A stretch of DNA of 64,000 nt from Micromonospora coriariae (GTDB lineage Bacteria; Actinomycetota; Actinomycetes; Mycobacteriales; Micromonosporaceae), in assembly GCF_900091455.1 (NCBI RefSeq), contig NZ_LT607412.1, forward strand, positions 6,324,001-6,388,000. The letters run 5' to 3'. Both the position numbers and the translations under genes were made by a program. Position 1 is the stretch's first letter, and each line of letters opens with the position of its first letter. The notes beneath the pieces are model-generated. The model saw nothing but the letters and a program-made list of their open reading frames with translations. It was not told where the DNA came from and searched no databases. Positions 1 through 7,164 of the stretch are shown one piece after another.

Positions 1-92
1 GGTGCGCCTGACGTCGTCCTGATCGCTAGCCATCCTCGCACTGCACCACCGATGCCGATGCCATCAACGAGGACGAAGCCCTACCACTGCGT

Positions 93-827
93 TCATGCCC
101 GGGTGGCGAGCTGTATGAATCTCACCAGTTGCTCAACTGTTTCCTGACGGAGCCGCCATATAGAATCCCGGGCGTCACCGTTCTCCGCGAAGTCGAGCTC
201 GTCGCCGCTCTCGCCTTTCCAGTACACGCTCGTCGAGAGATCATGCGCGTTGCCAGGGTGCCTTGATTCGTGCAGCAGCTTATTAGCAAGTGCGGTTGCC
301 CTAGCCCCGTCAAATTCATCTACGGCTCGCCGGCGGAGTTTCTCGATTTGGGTCTCAATTTCGGATTCGGTAACGAGAGTCGCACCCTTCCGAGCTGGTC
401 TCTTAAGATGCCCCAGTCGCTCAACGATAGTTCTATACCACACGAATACGTCCGCAAGGTCCATCCATAGCGAGATCGCAAGATTGTAGTCGAGCGACTG
501 ATGGTAGGGGCCTGACAAGAACGCCAGAATGGCGGGCACTCCATTCCGCCTAAACTCTTCAACCCGCATCGCGTTCGCTTCTAAAACATCATGAGCTCGC
601 TCGAACGCCCCGACTGCCCAGGCTACGTCCGTTAGGATTAACTTGACGCCGTCATCTTGATTCGACGTTCCTATCTCGCTCCACAGCTTCACTAGCCTCT
701 GGTTCGATTCGCGCTCGATTTTCCACTTGTAGACAGAGTACTGCCTAAAGCTTTCCTCAAATGAAGTGACCTGCTCATCCATCGGCGCTCCGAGTTGAGA
801 TTCCTGAGTAACAGGTTCGGAAAGCAT
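93..827 (-). CDS. Hypothetical protein, lower-GC cargo gene
   Basis: This encodes a 244-residue protein that I do not recognise. It appears soluble and helical, with no signal peptide or membrane segment. Acidic and aromatic residues are common, and a tryptophan-rich stretch around residues 120-130 (LWMDLADVFVWY) stands out. The start is ATG at 827. Base composition is visibly closer to balanced than in any neighbour, with many A/T third positions, which points to recent transfer from a lower-GC source. It lies at the left of the element together with other minus-strand cargo, apart from the plus-strand transfer operon. A defence or toxin role would fit the setting but nothing in the sequence shows it. 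Confidence 0.6.
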   Translation of the reverse strand: MLSEPVTQESQLGAPMDEQVTSFEESFRQYSVYKWKIERESNQRLVKLWSEIGTSNQDDGVKLILTDVAWAVGAFERAHDVLEANAMRVEEFRRNGVPAILAFLSGPYHQSLDYNLAISLWMDLADVFVWYRTIVERLGHLKRPARKGATLVTESEIETQIEKLRRRAVDEFDGARATALANKLLHESRHPGNAHDLSTSVYWKGESGDELDFAENGDARDSIWRLRQETVEQLVRFIQLATRA

Positions 828-847
828 CTCCCACGGGTCGCCTGACT

Positions 848-996
848 GCCATCCCGGCTGCCATCGACCCGCCCTCCTGGGGAGCGGGCCTCCGCCCGAC
901 CCGCCGCGTCAAGCGGACCTTGACGGCTCGCACGAGCGCTGGCGGGTCGGGCGGTGGTTTGCTCGGCTTGCCCGGGTCGATGGCAGCCGGGATGGC
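848..996. repeat. Nested perfect inverted repeats (large cruciform or stem-loop)
   Basis: A perfect 24-bp inverted repeat (848-871 with 973-996) encloses a second perfect 14-bp inverted repeat (892-905 with 941-954). This in turn encloses a third 7-bp one (907-913 with 919-925). The arms read cleanly as one branched hairpin of about 150 nt in DNA or RNA. It lies in the non-coding gap upstream of the 93-827 gene. In rolling-circle plasmids and AICEs, structured non-coding DNA of this kind can be a single-strand origin or a transfer locus. That role is inference. Confidence 0.75.
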
Positions 997-1390
997 CTAC
1001 CGCAACCACCCAGGACCGTAACCCGCCGACGGAGCCCCGGCCATCCTGGAGCCGGAGCGCCCCCGCCGGAGGCGCAGTAACCGCAACCGCGTGACCGCCG
1101 CCAGGCTGCCGGCGCGACCGGCGTGCGCTCCCCTGCGCCGCGCGGGTTCCTGGCCGCGCGGTCCGGCCGGCTGTCGGCCCACCACCTCACCCGTCTAACG
1201 GTCTGTCGTTCTGCGGCGGCCCTCTGGGCTTTCCGCTTTCCGCGCCAGCCGCCGGGCGTGTTGCGTGGCCGGAGTCGGAGCGCCAGCGGAGCGACGGACG
1301 CGCGCCCAGGCGGCGGCGCGTGCGGCCCGTTGCGGGCCGCCTTGAAGACGTACAGAAAGTTTGAACCACTTCGCCGGCGGCCGGCTGTCC
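997..1390. other. Very GC-rich non-coding stretch
   Basis: I find no convincing gene here. Open frames exist on both strands but show only the stop-poor pattern expected of high GC, with no ribosome binding site or recognisable product. A 7-bp stem with a 5-base loop occurs at 1322-1340. The more AT-rich segment around 1341-1365 could hold a promoter, but no clear -35/-10 pair is visible. Confidence 0.5.
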
Positions 1391-1437
1391 GGTCTCGGGA
1401 CCTGCGTGACACATCGGTATCAGGACCTGCGTGACAC
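1391..1437 (-). repeat. Left IS-end-like tandem motif (inverted partner at 2085-2131)
   Basis: The sequence contains two copies of the 15-mer ggacctgcgtgacac (1399-1413 and 1423-1437). Read on the minus strand it aligns with 2085-2131 at 37 of 47 positions, starting with an exact match of gtgtcacgca. Paired motifs of this TGTCA...GAGAC style resemble the ends of IS481-type and related actinobacterial insertion sequences. Here no transposase lies between the two ends. Confidence 0.6.
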
Positions 1438-1505
1438 TCAGTCCAGTGTTGCCCGCATCGGTCGGTGGGGCTCGATGATCGCGGCAAGGACGTTGGCGGA
1501 AGCAC

Positions 1506-1988
1506 TCACGAACTCGGCTCGCGCTCCGGACAGTCGGCGTGCAACCAGGTAGCGGCCAAGTCCTGGCTCGTCACGACCAGCGTTCCAGAGAGGCAAACGA
1601 TTTCGTGTCGGCAACCGTGTTCGTGTGGCAGCACTTCGTCCAGCATCACGTCCCGGAGCTGGGCCACGTCCATCCCTTGGTCAGCGGGCTCAATCGCTAG
1701 GCTCTGCACACCGCTGTAGCGGATCGTCAGGTCTTCCTCGTGCTTCCAACAGTTGTGCCGTAGGTGCAGCTCAAGCCAGCGGCTCCCGCCCGTCTCACCC
1801 GATGCCAGCCGCGCGGGCTTAAGGTCCTTGACGCACCGTCGACCGAAGAAGTCGTAGTGGCCGGGGTCCGTGGCGAACCTGCGCGCCCCCTCGGGCAACG
1901 ACTCGGCGAACCGCGGCAACTGCCGCAGGTACGCATCCGGGTCCAGATCCATGCCATCCCTGGTCCGCTCCACGCTGACGTATCTCAC
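1506..1988 (-). CDS. Hypothetical protein between IS-like ends
   Basis: This encodes a product of about 160 residues that I do not recognise. The frame stays open to 2048, but GTG at 1988 is preferred because GGAAGGA lies 9 bases upstream of it. ATG at 1952 is a second possibility. The protein appears soluble, with a cysteine/histidine-containing centre (residues near HNCWKHEED) and a C-terminal CRHEIVCLSG segment, so metal or disulfide chemistry is possible. It is the only gene between the inverted repeats at 1391-1437 and 2085-2131 and may be a passenger gene of a non-autonomous element. It could also be a bystander. Confidence 0.55.
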   Translation of the reverse strand: MRYVSVERTRDGMDLDPDAYLRQLPRFAESLPEGARRFATDPGHYDFFGRRCVKDLKPARLASGETGGSRWLELHLRHNCWKHEEDLTIRYSGVQSLAIEPADQGMDVAQLRDVMLDEVLPHEHGCRHEIVCLSGTLVVTSQDLAATWLHADCPEREPSS

Positions 1989-2084
1989 TCCCACGATTCC
2001 TTCCACTCCGCCACCCGCAGCCCGCCCAGGTGGTGGACATCGTCGCACCTCGGCCGAGGACGAAAGGAGATCGTCTAGCCGGAT

Positions 2085-2131
2085 GTGTCACGCACATCCC
2101 GAGACTGATCTGTCACGGAGGTCGTGAGAGC
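2085..2131 (+). repeat. Right IS-end-like tandem motif (inverted partner at 1391-1437)
   Basis: Two related halves (gtgtcacgcacatcccgag and ctgtcacggaggtcgtgag) form a 47-bp unit in opposite orientation to 1391-1437, with 37 of 47 positions identical. The spacing of about 740 bp with a single gene inside looks like a small passenger cassette. The unit begins 22 bp past the stop of the cupin gene. No target-site duplication is obvious next to either end. Confidence 0.6.
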
Positions 2132-2153
2132 CGACATCGCCGGCAGTCGGCCG

Positions 2154-2567
2154 CTAGACCGTCTCCGTCACCTCATAGGGGTGCGTGTCGGCCGGGTCGT
2201 ACGGCCGGTTGGCCAGCTCCACGGCTTGCGAGTGTTCCAGCGCGTAGTAAACGTGCGCGCACCGCGGCTGCACCGTGACCAGGTCTCCGGGCTCAAGCGT
2301 CATCCTCGCTCGCTCGCCGGAGTCCAGGTCGTGGTACACCGCCCGGACTCGCCCGCTGATCAGGTACAGCGTCTCTGTCTTGTGCGCGTGGAAGTGGTTG
2401 CCGCGAGGCTTCGTGGCGTCTGGCCGGAACTCCAGGTAGGCAAGGAACTGGTAGCTGTCGCCGTTGACAAGCTGGGCCAGTTCTCCGGCCGGGGACTGGA
2501 CTCGTCCACCGCCGGGAGGGATTGGAGGCGTCGTCACCGGAAGTCGCCGTAGCTGCACCTTGTCCAC
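2154..2567 (-). CDS. Cupin domain protein
   Basis: This 137-residue protein is essentially one cupin barrel. The first cupin motif is visible as HFHAHKTETLYLISG (two His, then Glu) and the second as PGDLVTVQPRCAHVYYAL (His), a typical metal-binding set. The fold serves enzymes such as sugar-nucleotide epimerases or dioxygenases and also small-molecule sensors, and the substrate cannot be told here. The start is GTG at 2567 with only a weak upstream purine run. It follows the XRE regulator gene on the same strand after 63 bp, so the two are probably co-transcribed and act as a regulator plus enzyme pair. Confidence 0.75.
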   Translation of the reverse strand: MDKVQLRRLPVTTPPIPPGGGRVQSPAGELAQLVNGDSYQFLAYLEFRPDATKPRGNHFHAHKTETLYLISGRVRAVYHDLDSGERARMTLEPGDLVTVQPRCAHVYYALEHSQAVELANRPYDPADTHPYEVTETV

Positions 2568-2630
2568 GGCCCTGATGGTAGGCGCTCTGTCCTCGGTCCC
2601 CGGTCAGGCGAGCCTCAACGGCCGATGGAG

Positions 2631-3548
2631 TCAGGCGATGAGTTCCTTGCCCAACTCGTCCAGGTCGACGTCCTCGGAGCCTGTCCACAGTTGTTCAATT
2701 GCTGCGAGGTACTTGCGGATCAGGGGTGTCGGCTCCTCCGGGTCGAACTCGTACTCGTAGACAGGCGAGTCAGCTGCGTCGACCAGCGGCAGGTAGGGGA
2801 TCAGGCGCAGCCACCCGTCAACCAGCAGGATGTTCATGCTGGGCGGTCCGGGATAGGTCCGGGCCTGCACGTGCTCGACGGCGAACCGATGTTGCGCGGC
2901 TCTTGATCGATGCCGGGCGCAGGCGTAGAGGACGTCGTGGATTTCCCCCGATTGCCTGATGCTCGGGCATAGGCGCCGGGTCAGTTCACGCTCCTTCATC
3001 AGCGGTCCGCTGGGGTCCGAGACGACAACCCGGAGTGTGGCCCCCTGCATGATCGCATCACGTACCGCTGACTGGTACTGGGAGACCATCGCGTTGTAGC
3101 CGGTGTGCGCTGCAAAGAAGATGCTGCCTGCCGTTCTTATCCGCTGTGCAACAGCTCGGTTGTCTTCCTTGGTCAGGTCTAGATGGACACTCAGGCCTTG
3201 TACGGCTAAACCCGTGTCACCCGCTGTCTCCGCAGCGGCCGACGTAACAGCGGAGCCATTCACTTCGGGATCCCACGGCTCAAAGAGCTGCTCGGCCGTC
3301 CACCCTGGGAACATCGCTTCCAGCACCCGGCAGTGATCCGGGTACGGCATTCTCTTCACGCTGCCGGACAGCCAGCGGTGCAACTGTGCCCTGCTCGGCC
3401 ACCGCCCGACCAGCGCCCGGTCGATCGTGCCGGCCGCTCGGTCGTACTCCTGGCAGAACGTCCTGTAGGTCTGCCAGTGCCGCTGCTGAAGCAGCACTTT
3501 CAACCGCATTTGCTCGCCGGTCGCAGGCTCAGCGCCAGTGACTGTCAT
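2631..3548 (-). CDS. XRE-type HTH regulator with C-terminal sensor-like domain
   Basis: This 305-residue protein has an N-terminal helix-turn-helix-like region at about 10-90, including RWPSRAQLHRWLSG. A linker follows, and then an alpha/beta domain from about 125 with IFFAAHTGYNAMVSQY and LRVVVSDPSGPLM. Proteins of this layout are common in actinobacteria and are annotated as HTH or XRE regulators. The C-terminal domain may bind a ligand or nucleotide. Start ATG 3548 has no Shine-Dalgarno sequence but has a TAGCAT box just upstream, so the mRNA may be leaderless. Two direct repeats overlap its promoter (3565-3585), which suggests autoregulation. It probably controls the adjacent cupin gene. 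Confidence 0.65.
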   Translation of the reverse strand: MTVTGAEPATGEQMRLKVLLQQRHWQTYRTFCQEYDRAAGTIDRALVGRWPSRAQLHRWLSGSVKRMPYPDHCRVLEAMFPGWTAEQLFEPWDPEVNGSAVTSAAAETAGDTGLAVQGLSVHLDLTKEDNRAVAQRIRTAGSIFFAAHTGYNAMVSQYQSAVRDAIMQGATLRVVVSDPSGPLMKERELTRRLCPSIRQSGEIHDVLYACARHRSRAAQHRFAVEHVQARTYPGPPSMNILLVDGWLRLIPYLPLVDAADSPVYEYEFDPEEPTPLIRKYLAAIEQLWTGSEDVDLDELGKELIA

Positions 3549-3564
3549 GCATGGATGCTAACAC

Positions 3565-3585
3565 AGATGAGACAGAGATGAGACA
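3565..3585 (-). promoter_or_regulatory. Direct repeat in the XRE promoter, likely operator
   Basis: The decamer agatgagaca occurs twice with an 11-bp period (3565-3574 and 3576-3585), 17-37 bp upstream of the XRE start codon. On the minus strand this reads as two TGTCTCATCT boxes just before a TAGCAT -10-like hexamer. A same-face repeat spaced at one helical turn is what a dimeric HTH regulator would bind. That the neighbouring XRE protein is the binder is inference. Confidence 0.5.
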
Positions 3586-3713
3586 ACGCGAGGATCAGAA
3601 GTCTTAGATGTGATACCGATGCCGTATCGATGAAACACCCTCGCCAGTGATGCTGGTTTCAGCCAAGGAGCAGTCGTCCAAAGGGGACGCGCTCATGACC
3701 TCGGAGGTATCTC

Positions 3714-4034
3714 GTGAAGCTGTACGTGGACACCCAGAGCAAGCAGGTCCAGGTGACGAAGGACCCGGAGCCGAAGAACGACCAGAACGGCAATCAGCGG
3801 TCGGAGAAGAACACTGGCCGGCTCATGTGGTCGACCCAGGTCTTCGTGCTCGACGAGACTGGCGGCGAGATCATCACCATCACCACGGCGGGTGAGAAGC
3901 CGGGCGTGACGGTGGGACAGCTCGTCGCTGTCGAGCAGTTGGAGGCCATTCCGTGGGCGACCAACGGGCGCAACGGCGTCGCGTTCCGTGCGATCTCGCT
4001 GAAGCCGAAGGCTGGTAACTCGGCGGCCAAGTAG
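3714..4034 (+). CDS. Pra-like AICE activator or conserved plasmid protein
   Basis: This is a 106-residue soluble protein. Start GTG 3714 is chosen for the GGAGG at 3703-3707. Residues 36-62 (MWSTQVFVLDETGGEIITI) and the C-terminal block around residues 82-98 (PWATNGRNGVAFRAISLKP) resemble, from memory, the family called plasmid replication, integration and excision activator (Pra) in pSAM2-like elements. In pSAM2, Pra switches on the rep-xis-int genes. Its place as the first plus-strand gene of the element fits such a role. The match is from pattern memory and is not strong. It could equally be an uncharacterised SpdA-like protein. Confidence 0.45.
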   Translation: MKLYVDTQSKQVQVTKDPEPKNDQNGNQRSEKNTGRLMWSTQVFVLDETGGEIITITTAGEKPGVTVGQLVAVEQLEAIPWATNGRNGVAFRAISLKPKAGNSAAK

Positions 4035-4117
4035 GTCCCTCGCTCACCGCACTGTGTGAGCCCTGGTGTCTGACGCACGAAGGCGGCCTGATGGTCCGCT
4101 GATCTGAGATCCAAGGT

Positions 4118-4226
4118 CCGGGAGTGGTTCCGACTCCTACATTCCCGGCCCGTCACCACCTGTGGTGGTGGCATCCCCGCAAGAGCTGGCGCGGGGTCGG
4201 TCCGACTCCTACATCTGCCGACCCCG
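4118..4226 (+). repeat. Three hairpins, two displaying the same 14-nt loop motif
   Basis: Hairpin 1 pairs 4118-4123 with 4143-4148. Hairpin 2 pairs 4154-4160 with 4164-4170. Hairpin 3 pairs 4192-4200 with 4218-4226. The loops of hairpins 1 and 3 both contain tccgactcctacat (4129-4142 and 4201-4214), although their stems differ in sequence. Different stems with a conserved loop indicate a recognised element and not a chance duplication. It sits in the 234-bp gap between the Pra-like gene and the membrane-protein gene. Candidate roles are an RNA-binding site, an attenuator, or a transfer locus for the FtsK-like protein. Confidence 0.7.
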
Positions 4227-4268
4227 TGCCCTCCACTCATCCACCCCTTGTGCAAGGGAGGACTCGTC

Positions 4269-5189
4269 GTGTCCAAGTCTAGCCCCCGCCGCCCCTTCGG
4301 GCGGAACACCGGAACGGTGACGGTCATCGAGGCCAAGGTCCACCGTTCCTCGGCCCGCAACGCCCGGTTGGCGTTCATCCTCACGGCGGTCATCGTCGGC
4401 CTGTTGTCGGCCGTGGTGGCCGCTTCCTACATCCACCCGATCCTCGCCGTGTTCGTCGGCGCGCTCATCGGCGTACCGACCGGCGGCCTCGCCTGGGTGC
4501 TGGTCCGGATCTGGCCGGTCCTGCGGCTGCTGTGGTGGTGGACCCCCGAAATCGGGCTCATCACGCTCCTCGGCCTCGGCTGGGTGCAGTTGGCCGACCA
4601 CACCCCGACCTTGGTGACCCTGCTCGTGGTCGCCCTGGTCGTCGGCGTTCCCGCCGCCATCCCCGCCATCCGCCGCCAGGTCCTCGCCTGGACGTGGTGC
4701 CTCGTGGTGCGGCATCGGCTGCGCGTGTGCTTCGCGCAGTTCATCATCGCCAACCAGTCCGGTTCGCTTCCGCTGATCCTGTGGGCTCGGCCCACCCCGG
4801 TCGGTGAGCGGGTCTGGGTCTACCTGCGACCCGGCCTCTCGATTGCCGACCTGGAAGGTCGCCTGGATCGCATTGCGGTCGCCTGCCACGCCTCGACCGC
4901 GCTGGTCGAGCGGGCCTCGGACGGCAACGCCGCCTACCTGCGGTTCGACATCAAACGCCGCGAAGTCCTCACCGCCCAGGTGAACTCTCCGCTGGTCGAC
5001 GTCATCCACCCCGACACCCCCACCGCCGACCGGCCCACGCCGGTCATCCCCACGGCGCTGGACCTGCCCGACGTCGGCGCACCCACCATCACCCTGCCGG
5101 TGCAGAAGAAGCCGGCCACCACCGCCAACGGCAGCAAGCCCGCGGCTTCCTCGGCGACTGACGCCGAGGACGTCTCCGACTGGATCTAA
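4269..5189 (+). CDS. AICE membrane protein
   Basis: The protein has about 306 residues. GTG 4269 is chosen because GGAGG lies upstream at 4257-4261. The ATG at 4248 precedes that site. A basic N-terminus is followed by four predicted hydrophobic segments: two at about 33-70, a tryptophan-rich one near 78-92, and one near 105-130. A soluble domain of about 150 residues and a flexible Pro/Thr/Ala-rich tail follow. Proteins in this position in AICEs and Streptomyces plasmids are usually transfer or spread proteins next to the TraB-like translocase. A scaffold for that pump at the membrane is a reasonable inference. No enzymatic motif is visible. Confidence 0.65.
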   Translation: MSKSSPRRPFGRNTGTVTVIEAKVHRSSARNARLAFILTAVIVGLLSAVVAASYIHPILAVFVGALIGVPTGGLAWVLVRIWPVLRLLWWWTPEIGLITLLGLGWVQLADHTPTLVTLLVVALVVGVPAAIPAIRRQVLAWTWCLVVRHRLRVCFAQFIIANQSGSLPLILWARPTPVGERVWVYLRPGLSIADLEGRLDRIAVACHASTALVERASDGNAAYLRFDIKRREVLTAQVNSPLVDVIHPDTPTADRPTPVIPTALDLPDVGAPTITLPVQKKPATTANGSKPAASSATDAEDVSDWI

Positions 5190-5274
5190 CCCACCACCAC
5201 ACCTGGACGCGGGGAGCCAGTGCGGCTCGTTCGTGTGGCTTCCCGCGCCCACCTACTGCCCAAGGAGGGCACCC

Positions 5275-6132
5275 ATGACCACCACGGCACCCGCCCCGAC
5301 GTCGGGGGTTCCGGTGGGGCCTGGCCTGTCGATGTTCGACCCCATCTTCGTCGGCATCGACGAGTTCGGTCAGCCCGTCTACATCACCCTCGCCTACCGC
5401 AACCTCCTCGCCGGCGGCGAACCCGGCGGAGGCAAGAGCGGCCTGCTCAACTGCATCGCCGCGCACGCCGCCCTCGCCGTCGACTCCCGCCTCGTGCTGC
5501 TCGACGGCAAGCTCGTCGAGCTGGGGCAGTGGGAAGACTGCGCCGACGCGTTCATCGGCCCCGACATCACCGCCGCCCTGACCGTCCTGCGACGGCTCCA
5601 ACAGGTGATGAACAACCGCTACGCCTGGCTGCGCGCCCACGGGCGCCGCAAGCTCACCGCCGCCGACGGCCTGTCCGTCATCACCGTCCTGGTCGACGAG
5701 ATCGCGTTCTTCTCCGCCACCGTCGGCAGCAAGCAGGAACAAGAAGAGTTCGTCGCGCTCCTGCGGGACCTGGTCGCCCGGGGCCGCGCCGCCGGCATCC
5801 CCGTCGTCGCCGCCACCCAACGGCCGTCCTTCGACATCATCCCCACCAGCCTGCGGGACCTGTTCGGCTACCGGGCCGCGTTCCGCTGCACCACCCCGAA
5901 CTCGTCGAACATCGTGCTCGGTCACGGCTGGGCCGAGCAGGGCTACTCGGCCACCGACATCTCGCCCAGCAACCAGGGCGCGGCCTACCTCATCGCCGAA
6001 GGCGGCATCCCCCGCCGCATCAAGGTCGCCTACCTCACCGACACCCAGATCGCCGGCATCGCCGACTACGCCGCCTGGACCCGCCGCCCCGGCGGACAGA
6101 GCACCCCCACCGGATTGGGGCTGGCGGCATGA
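5275..6132 (+). CDS. FtsK/SpoIIIE-like DNA translocase (TraB/TraSA-type)
   Basis: This 285-residue ATPase is the probable conjugation motor, moving double-stranded element DNA between mycelial cells. Walker A is GGEPGGGKS at residues 47-55 and Walker B ends in VDE at 140-142. A sensor-like AATQRPS segment and an arginine-rich GYRAAFRC segment follow, all in FtsK order. It lacks membrane segments and is short, so it corresponds to the motor domain alone; the preceding gene probably provides the membrane anchor. ATG 5275 is chosen over the upstream in-frame start because AAGGAGG lies at 5262-5268. The stop overlaps the next start (ATGA). Confidence 0.85.
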   Translation: MTTTAPAPTSGVPVGPGLSMFDPIFVGIDEFGQPVYITLAYRNLLAGGEPGGGKSGLLNCIAAHAALAVDSRLVLLDGKLVELGQWEDCADAFIGPDITAALTVLRRLQQVMNNRYAWLRAHGRRKLTAADGLSVITVLVDEIAFFSATVGSKQEQEEFVALLRDLVARGRAAGIPVVAATQRPSFDIIPTSLRDLFGYRAAFRCTTPNSSNIVLGHGWAEQGYSATDISPSNQGAAYLIAEGGIPRRIKVAYLTDTQIAGIADYAAWTRRPGGQSTPTGLGLAA

Positions 6133-6338
6133 CCACCCGAGAGCGCACCTACGCCAAGGCCAGCAACCAGCGGGCCGCGCAGTTCACCGAACTGTGGATC
6201 ACCGGCAGTCCCGAGGACATCGCCGCTCTGGTCCAGGCCGTCGCCCGCAGTGGGCGACTCGTCTACGTCTCCGCACCCACCCGCGCGCCGGGTGACGACA
6301 ACCGGCACCGCCGCTACCTGCGGCTACGCGCCCGATGA
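6129..6338 (+). CDS. Small conserved AICE protein
   Basis: This is a 69-residue basic protein whose ATG overlaps the translocase stop by four bases, so its translation is probably coupled. It has one short alpha/beta unit (residues 20-50, ITGSPEDIAALVQAVARSGRLVYVSAP) and a basic tail (RHRRYLRLRAR). This is a common small companion of the translocase gene in elements of this type. It may bind nucleic acid, judging by charge, but no function is known to me. Confidence 0.7.
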   Translation: MTTRERTYAKASNQRAAQFTELWITGSPEDIAALVQAVARSGRLVYVSAPTRAPGDDNRHRRYLRLRAR

Positions 6339-6343
6339 CCGGC

Positions 6344-6387
6344 CGACAGGACCAGGTCACCGCCTGCCAGCAGAGCTGGTCCTGCCG
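6344..6387 (+). other. Hairpin between tra genes
   Basis: Bases 6344-6355 pair with 6376-6387 (11 of 12 positions) around a 20-nt loop, just after the stop at 6338 and before the RBS of the gene at 6425. No T-run follows. It may be an attenuator or an RNA-stability element that sets the ratio between the transfer and downstream genes. Confidence 0.4.
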
Positions 6388-6424
6388 ACCACCAACCGAC
6401 AGCCCCCGAAAGGACGTGGTTGCC

Positions 6425-6865
6425 ATGAAGGCTACCCAAAACCCACCCACCGCAGCACCGGTCACACCCGCTGACCTGCTGCGGATGGCTGCCCTCTACC
6501 TGCGCCGGCACGGCTGGCACCAGGGCACCTACTACGCCCCCACCACCGACCCCCTCACCCCGCCGGCCTGCGCCGCCGGGGCCATCGGCATCGCCTGCGC
6601 CGGATACACCGTCGAGCACTTCTCGCAGCTCGACCCCGACGCCCTCGCCGACTACCTGTCCGCCCTGGGCGTGTTCGTCGACTACCTCGACGCCACCGCG
6701 CCCGTGTTCCACATCGACGAGGACGGCTACCTGCTCGACGAGCACACCTCCCCCTACTCGTGGAACGACGACCCGGCCCGCACCGCCGAGCAGGTCATCA
6801 CCGCCCTTGAGGCGGCTGCCGACGAGTGGGACTCCCTCCGCACCACCGGAGGTGAGAACGCATGA
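6425..6865 (+). CDS. Conserved AICE protein, DUF6197-like
   Basis: This 146-residue acidic protein starts at ATG 6425, with GAAAGGA upstream, and not at the earlier in-frame ATG. The visible pattern is a helical N-terminus (DLLRMAALYLRRHGW), then a cysteine-containing CAAGAIGIACAG segment and an acidic C-terminus. Similar proteins with a short helix, YY and CA-GAI pattern are frequent in actinobacterial mobile elements. The family name is given from memory and is tentative. No catalytic motif is evident. It lies in the transfer operon and its stop overlaps the next start by four bases. Confidence 0.6.
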   Translation: MKATQNPPTAAPVTPADLLRMAALYLRRHGWHQGTYYAPTTDPLTPPACAAGAIGIACAGYTVEHFSQLDPDALADYLSALGVFVDYLDATAPVFHIDEDGYLLDEHTSPYSWNDDPARTAEQVITALEAAADEWDSLRTTGGENA

Positions 6866-7164
6866 GCACCGTCAAGAAGTCCTTGACGCCTTTCGGGCAA
6901 CAACTGAAGCACCGGACTGTCGTGGAGAACGACGAGTTCGCCGGCTTCGCCCGGCGCATCATCCGCGCCCACGGCCGCCGCGTCGCCACCGGCGACGTCG
7001 AAGCCCTCCGCGACCTCGTCGCCTTGTCCGCCGTCATTGACGACGCGATCGGGGAAGCCGTAATCGGCCTGCGGGCCTTCGGCTACTCCTGGGCCGAAAT
7101 CGGCTCCCGCCTCGGCATCACCCGCCAAGCCGCCCAACAGCGCTGGGGCGGTGACATGCCATGA
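6862..7164 (+). CDS. Small HTH protein (sigma-70 region 4-like)
   Basis: This is a 100-residue protein with two helical parts. The C-terminal part (residues 72-96, FGYSWAEIGSRLGITRQAAQQRW) is a clear helix-turn-helix of the sigma region 4 or ECF type. The middle (about 45-65) is a leucine-rich helix that may dimerise. It could act as a small DNA-binding regulator of the element. Its ATG overlaps the previous stop, and its own stop overlaps the next start. Confidence 0.7.
   Translation: MSTVKKSLTPFGQQLKHRTVVENDEFAGFARRIIRAHGRRVATGDVEALRDLVALSAVIDDAIGEAVIGLRAFGYSWAEIGSRLGITRQAAQQRWGGDMP

Noticed and set aside
4209..5252. Long minus-strand frame opposite the AICE membrane protein
   Set aside because: It is Gly/Asp/Arg-rich shadow sequence without start signals. 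The plus-strand gene has an RBS and membrane segments.
5220..6338. 372-codon plus frame overlapping the translocase gene
   Set aside because: Its 5' part is an out-of-frame shadow with Arg/Pro-rich sequence. Only the last 70 codons (from 6129) look like a real coupled small gene.
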